Shown: positions 8,593 to 17,760, counted from the stretch's first letter. The stretch is DNA of 35,866 bases from an uncultured Thermoguttaceae bacterium (GCA_938042245.1 CALIRO010000056.1:1-35866), one strand, 5' to 3'. Translations and numbers: made by a program. The notes: a model not told the origin generated them from the sequence alone.

Positions 8593-10557
8593 ATGAAGTT
8601 GAAGGTCCGGTTCCCGGATGGGAAACTGTGGGAGTTTTCTGGACCGGTGCAGGTCAGGGATGTGGTGGCTCGGCTAGGCGAGCCAGCCCGATCCGCCCTG
8701 GTAGCCGAGCTAGACGGCCAATTGGTAGGCCTGGATGCCTGGCTGCCGGAGTCGGGGGAGGTCTGTCTGCGCCTGATTGGGCCGTCGGAGCCAGAGGCTC
8801 TGCAGGTGATGCGGCATTCCTGTGCGCATGTGATGGCGCGTGCGGTGATGCGGCTTTTCGAGGGGGTGCAACTGGGCTTTGGCCCGACGGTAGAAAACGG
8901 CTTTTACTATGATTTTGGTTTGCCCAGGCCGATTTCCGAGGAGGATCTGCCCCGCATTGAGGCCGAAATGGCCCGGATCATTCAACAGGATGAACCGTTT
9001 GAACGCTTCGAGGAACCCCATCAGCGGGCCATCACCCTCTGCCAGGAGCTGGGCCAACTGCTGAAAGTCGAACATCTTCAAGAGGGGTTGGCCGAGGAGA
9101 AACACGTTTCGTTTTATCGGCAGGGAGAGTTTATTGACTTGTGTCGGGGGCCCCATGTGCCCAGTGCAGGCCGGATCGGACCGTTTAAATTGCTCTCGGT
9201 AGCCGGGGCCTATTGGAAAGGGGATGCCTCTCGGCAACAGTTGCAGCGGATTTACGGGACGGCTTGGTTTAGCCAGCAGGAGCTGGATCAGTACTTGCAT
9301 CAATTGGAGGAGGCCAAACGGCGGGACCACCGAGTGGTAGGTCGTCGGCTGGAACTGTTTATGATCGAACCGGCCGTCGGCTCCGGGCTGGTCTTCTGGC
9401 TTCCCAAAGGGGCGATCATCCGCCGGGAGTTGGAAAACTTTATTTACGCAGAATTGCTCCGTCGGGGCTACCAGCCGGTCTATACCCCCGTGCTAGGACG
9501 GGTCCAGTTATACGAAACATCTGGCCATTATCCCTACTATGCCGACAGCCAATTTCCGCCCATCCAGATGGCCGACGGCGAGCGGTTTTTGCTCCGACCG
9601 ATGAATTGCCCCCACCACATTATGATCTACAAAAGCAAACCGCGCAGTTACCGGGACTTGCCTCTGCGCCTGGCCGAGTTTGGCCTTGTCCATCGCTTCG
9701 AGCAATCGGGGGAACTGACCGGCATGATCCGGGTCCGTGGCTTTACCCAGGACGATGCCCACATATTTTGTACAGAAGATCAGGTTGCCGAGGAGTTCCG
9801 CGGCTGCGTGGAGATGACCCAATATGTGTTCAAGACCTTGGGGCTGGAGAATTATTATGTTCGGCTTGGTCTTCGGGATCCGAAAAGCCAGAAATATGTC
9901 GGTTCGGAGGCGGTCTGGCAACGAGCGGAAGAGGCGCTGCAGCGGGTATGTGAGCAGATGAACCTTCCGGAGTTGCAGTTGGGCGTGGGCGAGGCGGCCT
10001 TTTACGGACCGAAAGCCGATTTCATCGTCCATGATTGCCTGGGCCGACCCTGGCAGTTAGGCACCGTCCAACTGGATTACAACCTGCCCAGTCCCGAACG
10101 ATTTGGACTTCAGTACATCGGGCCAGATAACCAGCCTCATCAGCCGGTTATGATCCACCGGGCGCCCCTAGGGTCTTTTGAACGGTTTGTAGGGATGTTG
10201 ATCGAACATTATGGCGGAGCGTTTCCCCTGTGGCTTGCCCCAGAACAAGTGCGGGTGATGATCGTCAGCCAGAAGTTCGAGTCCTACGGCCGAGAAGTCT
10301 TGGCCAAACTGCACTCGGCCGGCATCCGAGCTACGGGCGATTGGCGCCCGGAAAAAATCAACGCCAAAATCCGAGAGGCCCAACTGGAAATGGTGCCTTA
10401 TATGTTCATCCTCGGCGGGCGGGAAATGGAACAAGGCACCGTCTCGGTGCGGGATCGGAATCAGGGCGATTTGGGGCCAATGACCCTGCAGACAGCCATC
10501 GACAAACTCCAACAAGAAATCGCCCAGAAACTGTACCGAAAGCCTCCGGCACGGTAA
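8593..10557 (+). CDS. thrS: Threonine--tRNA ligase
   Basis: The full-length 654-residue class II aminoacyl-tRNA synthetase charges tRNA-Thr in the cytoplasm. Domains in order are TGS (about 1-62), the editing/second additional domain with HSCAH (75-79) and a later CRGPH motif, the catalytic core with RPMNCPHH (zinc-ligand Cys), the motif 2 region [16 protein letters not shown] and TQDDAHIFC (zinc-ligand His), motif 3 around [20 protein letters not shown], and a C-terminal anticodon-binding domain with [13 protein letters not shown] and [21 protein letters not shown]. All expected catalytic and editing motifs are present. The ATG at 8593 has only a weak AGGA-type ribosome-binding site. No T-box or other leader was recognised in the 151 bp before it. 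Confidence 0.98.
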   Translation: MKLKVRFPDGKLWEFSGPVQVRDVVARLGEPARSALVAELDGQLVGLDAWLPESGEVCLRLIGPSEPEALQVMRHSCAHVMARAVMRLFEGVQLGFGPTVENGFYYDFGLPRPISEEDLPRIEAEMARIIQQDEPFERFEEPHQRAITLCQELGQLLKVEHLQEGLAEEKHVSFYRQGEFIDLCRGPHVPSAGRIGPFKLLSVAGAYWKGDASRQQLQRIYGTAWFSQQELDQYLHQLEEAKRRDHRVVGRRLELFMIEPAVGSGLVFWLPKGAIIRRELENFIYAELLRRGYQPVYTPVLGRVQLYETSGHYPYYADSQFPPIQMADGERFLLRPMNCPHHIMIYKSKPRSYRDLPLRLAEFGLVHRFEQSGELTGMIRVRGFTQDDAHIFCTEDQVAEEFRGCVEMTQYVFKTLGLENYYVRLGLRDPKSQKYVGSEAVWQRAEEALQRVCEQMNLPELQLGVGEAAFYGPKADFIVHDCLGRPWQLGTVQLDYNLPSPERFGLQYIGPDNQPHQPVMIHRAPLGSFERFVGMLIEHYGGAFPLWLAPEQVRVMIVSQKFESYGREVLAKLHSAGIRATGDWRPEKINAKIREAQLEMVPYMFILGGREMEQGTVSVRDRNQGDLGPMTLQTAIDKLQQEIAQKLYRKPPAR

Positions 10558-10707
10558 GGAGAGGTAGATATATGTCCTTATATACAGTATATCACTTAAA
10601 TTCATAAAACCGGCCGATCAGCACAAGCAGCAACGATTGCTTGTTGACGGCGGCTTGGAGCACGGATAGGTAGGTCTGGAAGAGTCTGTGAAATTTTTGT
10701 TGGGCAG

Positions 10708-10736
10708 TTGACGAACAACCCAAAGGAAAGAATACT
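10708..10736 (+). promoter_or_regulatory. Candidate sigma-70-type promoter for infC
   Basis: TTGACG at 10708-10713 and AATACT at 10731-10736 are separated by exactly 17 bp. Transcription would start near 10743, leaving a leader of about 125 nt before infC. This is a pattern match only; the -10 hexamer is 4 of 6 to consensus. Confidence 0.4.
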
Positions 10737-10860
10737 CAATTAGGCAGGTCCGTTCTGGCCGGACAGGGATTCGGCCGTTGCCTTTCGTGCGGCCGGGATA
10801 CCTCTGGGCCTTTGGGGTGGCCGGAGGAAAGCTGGTACCAACGGGTTGGTTTTTATAGAA

Positions 10861-10866
10861 AGGAGG
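10861..10866 (+). promoter_or_regulatory. Strong Shine-Dalgarno that decides the infC start
   Basis: AGGAGG lies only 3 nt before the in-frame GTG at 10870 but 9 nt before ATC at 10876. The spacing therefore favours the non-standard ATC, or a GTG start with unusually tight spacing. No in-frame ATG exists before 11059, deep inside the conserved protein. Confidence 0.6.
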
Positions 10867-10869
10867 AGT

Positions 10870-11391
10870 GTGGCTATCGAAGCAAAACTGCAGCGGGTCA
10901 ATGAACAGATTCTAGCGCCGCGGGTGCGGGTCATTGGGGCCGAGGGGGCCCAACTGGGAATACTTCCCATTGAGGAGGCATTGGAGCTGGCCCGGCAAGC
11001 CGAGCTGGATTTGGTAGAAGTCGCTCCCAATGAAGACCCTCCTGTCTGCCGAATTATGGATTATGGGAAGTATAAATACCTGCAGAAAAAGCGGCTCCAC
11101 AAAAGCCTCGCCCAGCACCATGTAAAGATCAAAGAGATTCGCCTTCGGCCTCAAACAGGCCAACACGACGTCAATGTCAAATTAAACCACGCCCGGAATT
11201 TCCTCACCCGCCGTCATAAAGTCCAAATCACCGTCATCTTCCGCGGCCGAGAATTGGCCCACAAAGAAGAAGGCAAACGATTGCTAGAGGAGGTGTTGAG
11301 TCGATTGGCTGATGTGGGCAAGGTAGAACAGCCCCCCCAAGAGCAGGGAAAACGCCTCGTCTGTACCTTAGCCCCTTTAGCCTCTAAATAA
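10870..11391 (+). CDS. infC: Translation initiation factor IF-3 (non-ATG start)
   Basis: IF-3 binds the 30S subunit, blocks premature 50S joining and proofreads start codons. The N-domain begins at QRVNEQILAPRVRVIG and contains LVEVAPNEDPPVCRIMDYGKY; the C-domain contains KEIRLRPQTGQHDVNVKL and VQITVIFRGRELAH. The length of about 173 residues is normal. The coordinates given use GTG at 10870. ATC at 10876 is better spaced from AGGAGG, and a TTG at 10846 also opens the frame but lacks a well-placed ribosome-binding site. infC is the classic gene that uses AUU-type starts so that IF-3 limits its own translation, so a rare start here would be functionally meaningful. The gene is followed after 314 bp by rpmI, which has its own promoter candidate. 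Confidence 0.95.
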   Translation: MAIEAKLQRVNEQILAPRVRVIGAEGAQLGILPIEEALELARQAELDLVEVAPNEDPPVCRIMDYGKYKYLQKKRLHKSLAQHHVKIKEIRLRPQTGQHDVNVKLNHARNFLTRRHKVQITVIFRGRELAHKEEGKRLLEEVLSRLADVGKVEQPPQEQGKRLVCTLAPLASK

Positions 11392-11653
11392 TTGGCACAG
11401 GGCTTTTTGGGTTGGCGATCGAGTGCCCTTAATTGGGGGTATCTTACCCCGAAAACACCCGGCTAAAACCTTCGGAATAGAAAATCCTACCCTTTTGGGG
11501 GATGGAAAAGGGCATAATCCTTTTTGAGAGGCGTTTCTATTCGGCCTTCTCTCATATATGATGAGGTATTTTCTTCTCCCTCCAAGGAACCGATTGCCCC
11601 CCCTGCCCGGCCTCGCTGGGATGATTCTCTCCCCTTTCTTTCTCACCCACAGA

Positions 11654-11662
11654 TGATATAAT
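11654..11662 (+). promoter_or_regulatory. Extended -10 promoter candidate for rpmI
   Basis: TGATATAAT at 11654-11662 is a full TATAAT with an upstream TG, about 44 bp before the rpmI ATG. No good -35 hexamer sits 17 bp upstream, as is usual for extended -10 promoters. It suggests that rpmI can be transcribed independently of infC. Confidence 0.45.
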
Positions 11663-11705
11663 AGGTATTTTCTATTTCCCTACTCCCCCGATAGAGGGTA
11701 ATGGT

Positions 11706-11909
11706 ATGCCAAAGGTAAAGACACGAAAAGCAATTAAGAAACGGTTTCGGCTTACTGCTACGGGAAAGGTGAAACATCGCTGCGCTGGTACCAGCCATTT
11801 GGCTTTGCGCAAAAGCAAAAAACGCCGGCGCCAGCTTCGGGGCACCAAATTGGTAGATTCCACGGAAGCGGGCTGGCTGAAGAAAGCCCTTGGCAAATAC
11901 AGTTATTAG
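11706..11909 (+). CDS. rpmI: 50S ribosomal protein bL35
   Basis: The 67-residue, highly basic protein starts MPKVKTRKAIKKRFRLTATG and continues with the bL35 signature KHRCAGTSH. Its size is as expected. It is a structural protein of the large ribosomal subunit. GAGGG lies about 8 nt upstream of the ATG at 11706; an out-of-frame ATG lies 5 nt earlier. rplT (bL20), the usual next gene, does not follow: the 550 bp to pyrH contain no recognisable bL20. Confidence 0.97.
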   Translation: MPKVKTRKAIKKRFRLTATGKVKHRCAGTSHLALRKSKKRRRQLRGTKLVDSTEAGWLKKALGKYSY

Positions 11910-12466
11910 TGCCCTATCGAACGGGGGGTATTATTTAACGGTTTCTCGGGAACTGCTCCGAACGGATGGGCCTATTCCTCGAAAGGCCCTCAAAAAGGCC
12001 CGGGTGGGATTTCGGCGGACCAGCCAGGACAAGCTGTTGGCAAAATCACGGGACCAATAGGCCGCTTAGTTCCCGGGCCAACGGGAGCTGGTGTAAGTGA
12101 AACCGGCTAACACTTCCCGCCGAGGGGAGTAAGTTCCTGTTTGTTTAGGGAGAATGCCCCAAGTGTCCCTGCTGGGGAAGCGGCAGTGCAGGGAGCAGAA
12201 ATCCTTCCACACACCTGGATTCCTGGTTGCAGAGGAATGCCTTGGTGCTCATTGGGCTGAGGTGTTACGAAACCGGGATTGATGTGGCTATCGGGAAGTC
12301 CCGCCAACCCCCTTTTGGTGGGCTACCTGAGGTTGGAGCCATAAGATTGTCAATCCTGGAATCAAAACGTCCTCTGAGAAAGAGGGGCGTGGTGGGGCAG
12401 TTAGATCGGTAGGGTCTCTGCCGGTTGGTACCCTATCGGAGGGCTTTGTTGCCTAAGGAGTTGAGA
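11910..12466. other. Intergenic region between rpmI and pyrH, no recognised gene
   Basis: A short open stretch at about 11902-12060 encodes a basic peptide without a usable start codon and does not resemble bL20. Family B copy 4 occupies 12196-12272. No tRNA or terminator was recognised. Confidence 0.5.
12196..12272 (+). repeat. Dispersed repeat family B, copy 4
   Basis: It reads CAGAAATCCTTCC, CTGGATTCCTGGTTGCAGAG, GGAATGCCTTGGTGCTCATT and GGGCTGAGGTGTTACGAAA. It is nearly the same series as copy 5 at 15130-15239, but lacks the upstream palindrome. Confidence 0.7.
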
Positions 12467-13222
12467 ATGGCGGAGGTGGGAACTGGAGCAGTCTATCGCC
12501 GGGTGGTGTTGAAGATTTCCGGGGATGGGTTTACCGAGCCGGGCCAGCGGGGTATTGTCCCGGAGGCGGTGTTGCACTTGGCTCGGCAGATTCACTCGGC
12601 TGCCCAATTGGGTACCCAAATTGCGATTGTGCTGGGCGGGGGCAATCTGATTCGGGGGACCCAGTTTACGGCAGGCCAATCGTATATTCATGAATACACG
12701 GCCCATTATATGGGGATGGTCGCCACGGTGATGAACGGCTTGGCGCTACAGGATGCGTTGGAGTCGCTGGGTTGTGAGACTCGGCTGATGACCGCCCTGC
12801 ATATGGACGGAGTGGCCGAGCCGTATATCCACCGCCGAGCTCGTCGCCATCTGGAAAAAGGCCGACTGATCCTCCTGGCTGGCGGAACGGGCAGCCCGTA
12901 TGTAACCACTGACACGGCAGCGGCCCAACGCGCCTTGGAACTGGAGGCATCGGTTCTGCTGAAAGCTACCCGAGTCGACGGCGTGTATAGCGACGATCCA
13001 GAAAAAAATCCCCACGCTATTCTGTATAGCGAAATTACGTATGAAGAGGTACGTCGGCAGAATCTGCGAGTCATGGACCCGGAAGCGATTACCAAATGTA
13101 TGCAATATGATCTGCCCATTGTAGTGTTCAACTTCCGGAAAGAAGGCAATATCGAACGGGCTATCCGAGGTGAACGAATTGGCACCCGCATCTGGCGAAA
13201 AATGGAAGGCGTTTTACCATAA
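12467..13222 (+). CDS. pyrH: Uridylate kinase (UMP kinase)
   Basis: The 251-residue amino-acid-kinase-family protein phosphorylates UMP to UDP in pyrimidine nucleotide synthesis. Visible motifs are [12 protein letters not shown] (the family usually has KLSGEAL, so the loop is slightly variant), [10 protein letters not shown] (glycine-rich phosphate loop), [37 protein letters not shown] (nucleotide binding) and [17 protein letters not shown]. The frame is open from TTG at 12425, but AAGGAG at 12455-12460 sits 6 nt before the ATG at 12467, which fits the family's N-terminus. pyrH is commonly followed by frr, as here, though with a 264-bp gap rather than tight coupling. Confidence 0.97.
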   Translation: MAEVGTGAVYRRVVLKISGDGFTEPGQRGIVPEAVLHLARQIHSAAQLGTQIAIVLGGGNLIRGTQFTAGQSYIHEYTAHYMGMVATVMNGLALQDALESLGCETRLMTALHMDGVAEPYIHRRARRHLEKGRLILLAGGTGSPYVTTDTAAAQRALELEASVLLKATRVDGVYSDDPEKNPHAILYSEITYEEVRRQNLRVMDPEAITKCMQYDLPIVVFNFRKEGNIERAIRGERIGTRIWRKMEGVLP

Positions 13223-13486
13223 CTGTGGAAGGGAGTTTACCCTAACTAGGTAAGCTAACTCAGCTACCCCCCGTCCGACCTACTTCCCGGATACCTTCTG
13301 CAGAAAGCGGAATCGGCACCGGCAGCAAAGGGAAAGCAAACACCACGACCCAAGAGCCTGTCCAGAAAAACTTCGATAATCTCAGCAAACCCTGAAAAAT
13401 GGGGTGGTTCCCAACAGGGCACCTCGCGTTTTGGGATGGGCTGTAAGCCAGGCAAAATTGCTTCATCTGCTGAGAAGGGTGTTGCT

Positions 13487-14047
13487 ATGGATCCGGATGA
13501 AATTCTGCTGGACGTGGAAGAACGGATGGAAAAGGCCATTGCGATTTTGAAGGAGAATCTGGCCGGTATTCGCACGGGCCGAGCTAGCCCGGGCCTGGTC
13601 GATTCCCTGCGTGTGGAGGTGTACGGATCAGCCACCCCATTAAAAACAATTGCCACCATTGCCGTGCCAGAACCAAATCAACTGCTGATCCGGCCTTACG
13701 ATCCGGGGACGTTGAAGGAGATTGAGAAGGCGATTTTGGCCAGTGGGCTGGGCCTAACTCCACAAAACGACGGGCGGACCATTCGTCTGATCCTGCCGCC
13801 GCTGTCGATGGAGGTACGCCAGAAAATGGTCGCCCGCATTCGGGAACTGTGTGAGGAGGCCAAGATCGCCATCCGCAACATCCGGCGGGACGGCAACAAA
13901 TCGGCGGATCAGGCGGAAAAAGAAAAACTGCTCTCCGAGGACGAATGCAAACGATTGAAGGAAAAAATCCAAGACCTCACTAAAGAATATGAGGATCAGG
14001 CCAACCAATTGGCCAAAGCCAGGGAAAAAGAAGTCCTGGAAGAGTAA
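13487..14047 (+). CDS. frr: Ribosome recycling factor
   Basis: The 186-residue protein splits post-termination ribosomes together with EF-G. Its sequence shows the family hallmarks: an opening helix VEERMEKAIAILKENLAGIR, TGRASPGLVDSLRVEVYG, IRPYDPGTLKEIEKAI, LGLTPQNDGRTIRLILPPL and the C-terminal long helix with IRNIRRDGNK and QDLTKEYEDQANQL. The length is standard. The longer frame from 13436 adds 17 residues absent from the family, whereas the ATG at 13487 follows AGAAGGG at suitable spacing. A B-like palindrome fragment (CTTGCGCGGGGATGG, about 14151) lies in the spacer after the gene. Confidence 0.97.
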   Translation: MDPDEILLDVEERMEKAIAILKENLAGIRTGRASPGLVDSLRVEVYGSATPLKTIATIAVPEPNQLLIRPYDPGTLKEIEKAILASGLGLTPQNDGRTIRLILPPLSMEVRQKMVARIRELCEEAKIAIRNIRRDGNKSADQAEKEKLLSEDECKRLKEKIQDLTKEYEDQANQLAKAREKEVLEE

Positions 14048-14255
14048 TCAGCATCGTTTTCCGGGACGTTTTCCCACCAGGCCGGGCCAGTTTCCTGTCC
14101 TCCCCGCCTCCAGATATTAAGGCACCGAAGAGAATGTTCCTAGAACCCAGCTTGCGCGGGGATGGCCTCTTATAGCTCCTGTCAGGGCAGGGGGAGAATT
14201 TCCTTAGGTTGGCAGAGATAGTCCGGCTCCGGGCGCAGAAGCAAAGAGGCAACCG

Positions 14256-14888
14256 ATGCGAATATTGATTACCTCTGGCCCCACCCGGGAATATCTGGAT
14301 CCGGTCCGTTTTTTGACTAATGCCTCTAGTGGACGGATGGGTTGTGCGGTGGCGGAAGCGGCTCTGGAAGCAGGCCATGAGGTGGTTATCGTCAGCGGGC
14401 CGGTGGAGATCAGCTATCCTGCCCAGGCCCAGGTGATCTGGGTGAGTACGACCGAGCAGATGTGCCAGGCTTGTTTGGCGGAGTTTGACCGCTGCGACGG
14501 GGTGATAGCGGCGGCCGCCCCGTGCGATTATCGGCCAGTCCGGCAGGCCAAACATAAACTGCGCAAAACCGGCAGCGGTCGACTGCTTCGGTTGGTCGAA
14601 ACCCCCGACATCTTGTTGCATCTAGCCGCCCACAAACGCCATCAATGGATTGTCGGTTTTGCCCTGGAGACGGAGCATGCCCAGCAGCGGGCTTGGCAAA
14701 AATTGCGCCGAAAAAACTGCGATCTGATGGTGGTCAATGGCCCCGCTGCCATGCAGGCCCCCGACACCCAAATTGACATCTTAGACCGGCAGGGCCAGCT
14801 AGTAGCCAAGTTGGCTGGCCCAAAACAAACAGTGGCCCGACAATTATTTCAAATCATTTCGGATCGGCTGATTCGCCCCAGCCGTTAA
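14256..14888 (+). CDS. coaB: Phosphopantothenoylcysteine synthetase (stand-alone CoaB domain)
   Basis: The 210-residue protein matches the CoaB half of the bifunctional CoaBC enzyme, which joins 4'-phosphopantothenate to cysteine using CTP (or ATP) in coenzyme A synthesis. Diagnostic text is [72 protein letters not shown] and VGFALETE, followed by [10 protein letters not shown]. No CoaA/CoaC flavoprotein (decarboxylase) domain is fused or adjacent, so the decarboxylase must be encoded elsewhere; split CoaB and CoaC are known in several phyla. The residue usually written N in the conserved AVADY/AAAVADW region is here [10 protein letters not shown], a modest variant. Confidence 0.9.
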   Translation: MRILITSGPTREYLDPVRFLTNASSGRMGCAVAEAALEAGHEVVIVSGPVEISYPAQAQVIWVSTTEQMCQACLAEFDRCDGVIAAAAPCDYRPVRQAKHKLRKTGSGRLLRLVETPDILLHLAAHKRHQWIVGFALETEHAQQRAWQKLRRKNCDLMVVNGPAAMQAPDTQIDILDRQGQLVAKLAGPKQTVARQLFQIISDRLIRPSR

Positions 14889-15129
14889 CGCCTAGCCCGC
14901 TTTCGGAAACCTTCGGCTCTTTGGAACAGATGTTCAAATCTACAGATTCCCAGCTCGGGAGATTTCGCTTCTCCGGGAATAGTTTTTTCAAAGGTTTTGG
15001 GACTCTATGATTTGGGATTCCAGGGCCTCTTCTCCTGTTTTGCGTATCCGGGACGCGGGTTGCAAAGATGGAAACAGTTCATCCAAGCGAAGTACGTTTC
15101 TGTTCTTTTAGGGACAATCTCCCCCCAGG

Positions 15130-15239
15130 GTCATTCCCGCTCAAGCGAGAATCCAGAAACCAGAAATCCTTCGAAAAAACCTAGATTCCTGGTTAGGGTG
15201 GAATGCCTGGTGCTTCATTCGGCTGAAGTGTTACGAAAG
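15130..15239 (+). repeat. Dispersed repeat family B, copy 5 (most complete)
   Basis: The order of blocks is CATTCCCGCTCAAGCGAGAA (palindromic head), CAGAAATCCTTCGAAAAAAC, CTAGATTCCTGGTTAGGGTG, GAATGCCTGGTGCTTC and ATTCGGCTGAAGTGTTACGA. It serves as the best reference copy of the family in this window. It lies in the 520-bp gap before the LRR lipoprotein gene; nothing else was recognised in that gap. Confidence 0.75.
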
Positions 15240-15408
15240 ATTTTACTGGGTCTGTAGTTCCCGCGAGAAAAGCTCTTCAGAGAGCTACAACCTCTTGGAT
15301 TGGACTGGTGAGTTTGCCCGTCTTTACGGCAGGGGAAAGGGATGTTATGTTGGAGTTTTACAGGATGATTCGCTGGCTGATGAGTGCCCTGGTATAAAGG
15401 AGAGTGGA

Positions 15409-16491
15409 ATGAAACGGTATGTAGCGGTAACGATGATTGGATGGCTCGGCCTGGTGCCGATTGCTTGTAGTTCGGGTGAGCAACCGGCTGGGCAATGGGG
15501 AGCTACCGCTTCGAGTAACCAAAGTTTCAAGGCCCTAGTTTCCGAGCAAACGCCTCCTCAAACGAAGCTCGACAGTCCTTACGTGCCCCCGGTGGTCAGT
15601 GGGCCTGACCGGGGTGGTTCGGGGGCGGAAACTGCTAGCAGGGCTTCCGAACCGGCTGGGCCGGGAGAAACATCCCTCGAAGCTGCCGACTCTGCCGTCT
15701 CCGCACAAAACCCGAGGCATACCCCCGCCCCGGCAGATGAACCTACTGGTTCGGACAAACCCGGCCCTTCAGCAAAGGCCGAATCTTCTGAGCAGGTTCC
15801 ACCAGCTCCGGCTGCCCCGGAAGATCCGGAAGCGGTAAAAGCTCTGGTAGCTTTAGGGGTAACCATCGAACAGAACGATCAGGGACAGGTCAAATCCGTA
15901 GTGGCCACCAAGGGCCAAATGACGGACCAGGCCTTCGCTTTGCTTGGGGGACTGCCTGGCCTGGAAAAATTGGAAATCCGTGGAGGCAAAGTAACCTCTA
16001 AAGGACTAGTCCATCTAAAAAACCTCCATGGCCTGCAGCGGTTATATCTGTGCGACGTCTCCTTGGACGACGAGGCCCTAAAACATCTGGCCGGCCTGAC
16101 CAACTTGGTCTGCCTCTCGTTAGAAAAAACGGGCATTACCGGGACGGGCCTGGCTTATTTGAAAAACCTAAGAAACCTCGAGGTCTTGAACTTGGCGGAT
16201 AATCCGATCGACGATAAAGCCATGGCCCATCTGCAAGCCCTCAGCCGCCTGGATACCATTACCCTTCGGAATACTCACGTTACGGGCGATGGATTAATCC
16301 ATCTGAAGGGGTTAGAGCGGCTGCGGGTATTGAATCTGAAGGAGTGTAAAGAAGTTACCGATGAGTCCTTGGAGCATCTGCGAGACCTAAAAGAGCTGCG
16401 GATGCTTTACGTCTGGGGCACCCAAGTCAGCGATGAAGGAGCCAAAAAACTGAAAAGGCAGATCCCTGGCTTGGCCGTCTTCTTCCATTGA
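15409..16491 (+). CDS. Leucine-rich-repeat lipoprotein (planctomycete type)
   Basis: The 360-residue protein starts MKRYVAVTMIGWLGLVPIAC, a short export signal ending at a probable lipid-modified Cys20 (the residue at -3 is Pro, so the lipobox is imperfect). A low-complexity Pro/Ser/Ala/Glu-rich linker of about 120 residues follows. The C-terminal 200 residues are seven or so leucine-rich repeats of 23-24 residues with the pattern LxxLxxLxLxxTxITDxGLxxL, for example GLAYLKNLRNLEVLNLADN. The repeats resemble the cysteine-containing/bacterial LRR type abundant in planctomycetes, where they are presumed to mediate binding at the cell surface. AAAGGAGA lies just upstream of the ATG at 15409; the longer frame from 15295 would bury the signal peptide. 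No neighbour suggests a ligand. Confidence 0.87.
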   Translation: MKRYVAVTMIGWLGLVPIACSSGEQPAGQWGATASSNQSFKALVSEQTPPQTKLDSPYVPPVVSGPDRGGSGAETASRASEPAGPGETSLEAADSAVSAQNPRHTPAPADEPTGSDKPGPSAKAESSEQVPPAPAAPEDPEAVKALVALGVTIEQNDQGQVKSVVATKGQMTDQAFALLGGLPGLEKLEIRGGKVTSKGLVHLKNLHGLQRLYLCDVSLDDEALKHLAGLTNLVCLSLEKTGITGTGLAYLKNLRNLEVLNLADNPIDDKAMAHLQALSRLDTITLRNTHVTGDGLIHLKGLERLRVLNLKECKEVTDESLEHLRDLKELRMLYVWGTQVSDEGAKKLKRQIPGLAVFFH

Positions 16492-16586
16492 ACGGCGCCG
16501 GAACTACTACCAGCCCTACCTTGCCAGGAGAGACGCTCGGAGCCTCGCTCACAGGCCGATTAGAAAGCCCTGAACCTCCGAATGAA

Positions 16587-16775
16587 GGAACCTCTGAATA
16601 ATTTAAAGGAGATATTTTTACACTATCTCGAAACCTCTCCCAACATCTCCAACATATAGTGATATTACGAACATTACGCTCAATATATAGTGCCTAACAA
16701 TGGGAACCAATAGACAAAGGAATAAATTAAATGTTCATAAAACTCCTGTGATCTTCAGGATTTTGCAGAGCTTCC
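16587..16775 (-). mobile_element. Family A MITE-like repeat, copy A3
   Basis: This 189-bp copy reads, on the plus strand, GGAACCTCTGAATAAT at the left and ATTTTGCAGAGCTTCC at the right. Its reverse complement aligns along its whole length with A2 and A4 (shared CATTTAAT, GGTTCCCATT, CACTATATGTTGG and ATAGTGTAAAAATAT blocks). The flanks are GAA and AAA, so there is no clean target duplication. It lies upstream of the exported methyltransferase gene and points opposite to A4 on the other side. Confidence 0.82.
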
Positions 16776-16896
16776 AAAACTTTTTCCCCTCCTACGACTA
16801 GCTGCTAACAGCCCTTCCAGCAGCCTATACTACACACAGGGCGCAGAGCAATAAGAAGTTTACCGTCGGTAACCTTTCCTTTTTCTGAAGGAGTCG

Positions 16897-17502
16897 ATGA
16901 CGATGCAAAAACAGAAGTGGTTTTGGATGACGATGCTGGGCCTGGTGGTATGCACGGGGTTGGCTTGCAGTGCCTGGGGCGAAGGCCCTGCCAAAAAACC
17001 CCCCAAAATGACCGCCGATGTGGTCTATGTCCCTACGCCGCATGACGTGGTGGACAAAATGTTGGAAATGGTCAAGGTCACTAAAAAGGATTTACTCTAT
17101 GATTTGGGCTCCGGCGATGGCCGGATCGTCATTCAGGCAGCCAAAAAGTACGGCTGCAAAGCCATCGGCTTTGAAATCGACGACGATCGAGTAGCCGAGT
17201 CCTTAGAAAACATCAAAAAAGAGAAGATCGGTCATCTGGTGGAAATCCGTCAGCAGGATATCTACACCGTGGATCTTCGGCCAGCCAGTGTGATTACTTC
17301 CTATCTGCTACCGGAGATGAATAAAAAATTGATTCCCCAGTTTCAAAAGATGAAGCCCGGCTCTAGAATCGTCTGCCATGATTATTCCATCCCCGGCGCC
17401 GAGTATGAACAATTCCACGAAATGATCTCCAATGAAGATGGAGTGAAACATTATATCTATGTTTATACTGTCCCCCTCAAACTCAAAAAGACCGAAGAGT
17501 AA
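16897..17502 (+). CDS. Exported class I SAM-dependent methyltransferase-like protein
   Basis: The protein (201 residues, or 199 from the second ATG at 16903, which is better spaced from AAGGAG at 16888) has a hydrophobic N-terminal signal (about 7-27, including MTMLGLVVCTGLACSAWG). This is followed directly by a Rossmann-fold methyltransferase domain. Motif I is LLYDLGSGDGRI (67-77), the acidic end of strand 2 is GFEIDDDR (Glu93), and a motif IV-like strand is SVITSYLLPE. The family recognised is the VYVPTPHDVVDKMLEMVKV group of small methyltransferases. Cys24 could be lipidated, but position -3 is Gly, so the lipobox is weak. SAM is cytoplasmic, so an exported enzyme is puzzling; the hydrophobic segment may instead be a membrane anchor. 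The substrate is unknown. Inverted family-A repeats flank the gene. Confidence 0.83.
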   Translation: MTMQKQKWFWMTMLGLVVCTGLACSAWGEGPAKKPPKMTADVVYVPTPHDVVDKMLEMVKVTKKDLLYDLGSGDGRIVIQAAKKYGCKAIGFEIDDDRVAESLENIKKEKIGHLVEIRQQDIYTVDLRPASVITSYLLPEMNKKLIPQFQKMKPGSRIVCHDYSIPGAEYEQFHEMISNEDGVKHYIYVYTVPLKLKKTEE

Positions 17503-17595
17503 AAGGAACCACCAGGCGGACTCAGGGAACCCCGTTGCTCCACGTCTTCGGCAGATAAGGGCCGAAACTTTCCCCCCAGCAGCCTCTCGGGCATC

Positions 17596-17624
17596 GGTTA
17601 GGGGCGTTTTCATGCCCCTAAGCC
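17596..17624. terminator. Hairpin downstream of the methyltransferase gene
   Basis: TTAGGGGC at 17598-17605 pairs perfectly with GCCCCTAA at 17614-17621 around an 8-nt loop, extended by a GG/CC pair with one bulge. No T-run follows, so it would be an imperfect intrinsic terminator or a processing/stability hairpin. It lies 94 bp after the stop codon. Confidence 0.4.
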
Positions 17625-17654
17625 GCCAGCGAACCTTAAAATTGGCAAATGTCC

Positions 17655-17760
17655 AGCTTAGTTGCCAGAAGCATTGTCTCTTGTTTGAAAAATGACCCTC
17701 TGGTTCCGGTGGCAGTTGTGGATACCCCAAACGGGCAGTTTTCCAAAGCCCCGGGGCTTG
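17655..17760 (+). pseudogene. Fragment of the adjacent small-lipoprotein gene
   Basis: The translation PLVPVAVVDTPNGQFSKA closely matches PPFAVAVVDTRNGQFSEA of the intact gene at 18356-18814. At DNA level the match includes ACGGGCAGTTTTCC exactly and extends upstream through TTAGTT-GCCAGAAG-ATT with a small insertion. Neither the signal peptide nor the C-terminus is present, so it is a remnant. The intact gene lies on the other side of repeat A4. Confidence 0.7.

Noticed and set aside
11902..12060. Basic reading frame after rpmI as a remnant of rplT
   Set aside because: No usable start codon and the peptide lacks any recognisable bL20 motif.
13360..13445. Possible second copy of the 34491-34645 MITE (GAGCCTGTCCAGAAAAA)
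   Set aside because: Only one end is similar and no matching inverted end or target duplication was found nearby.
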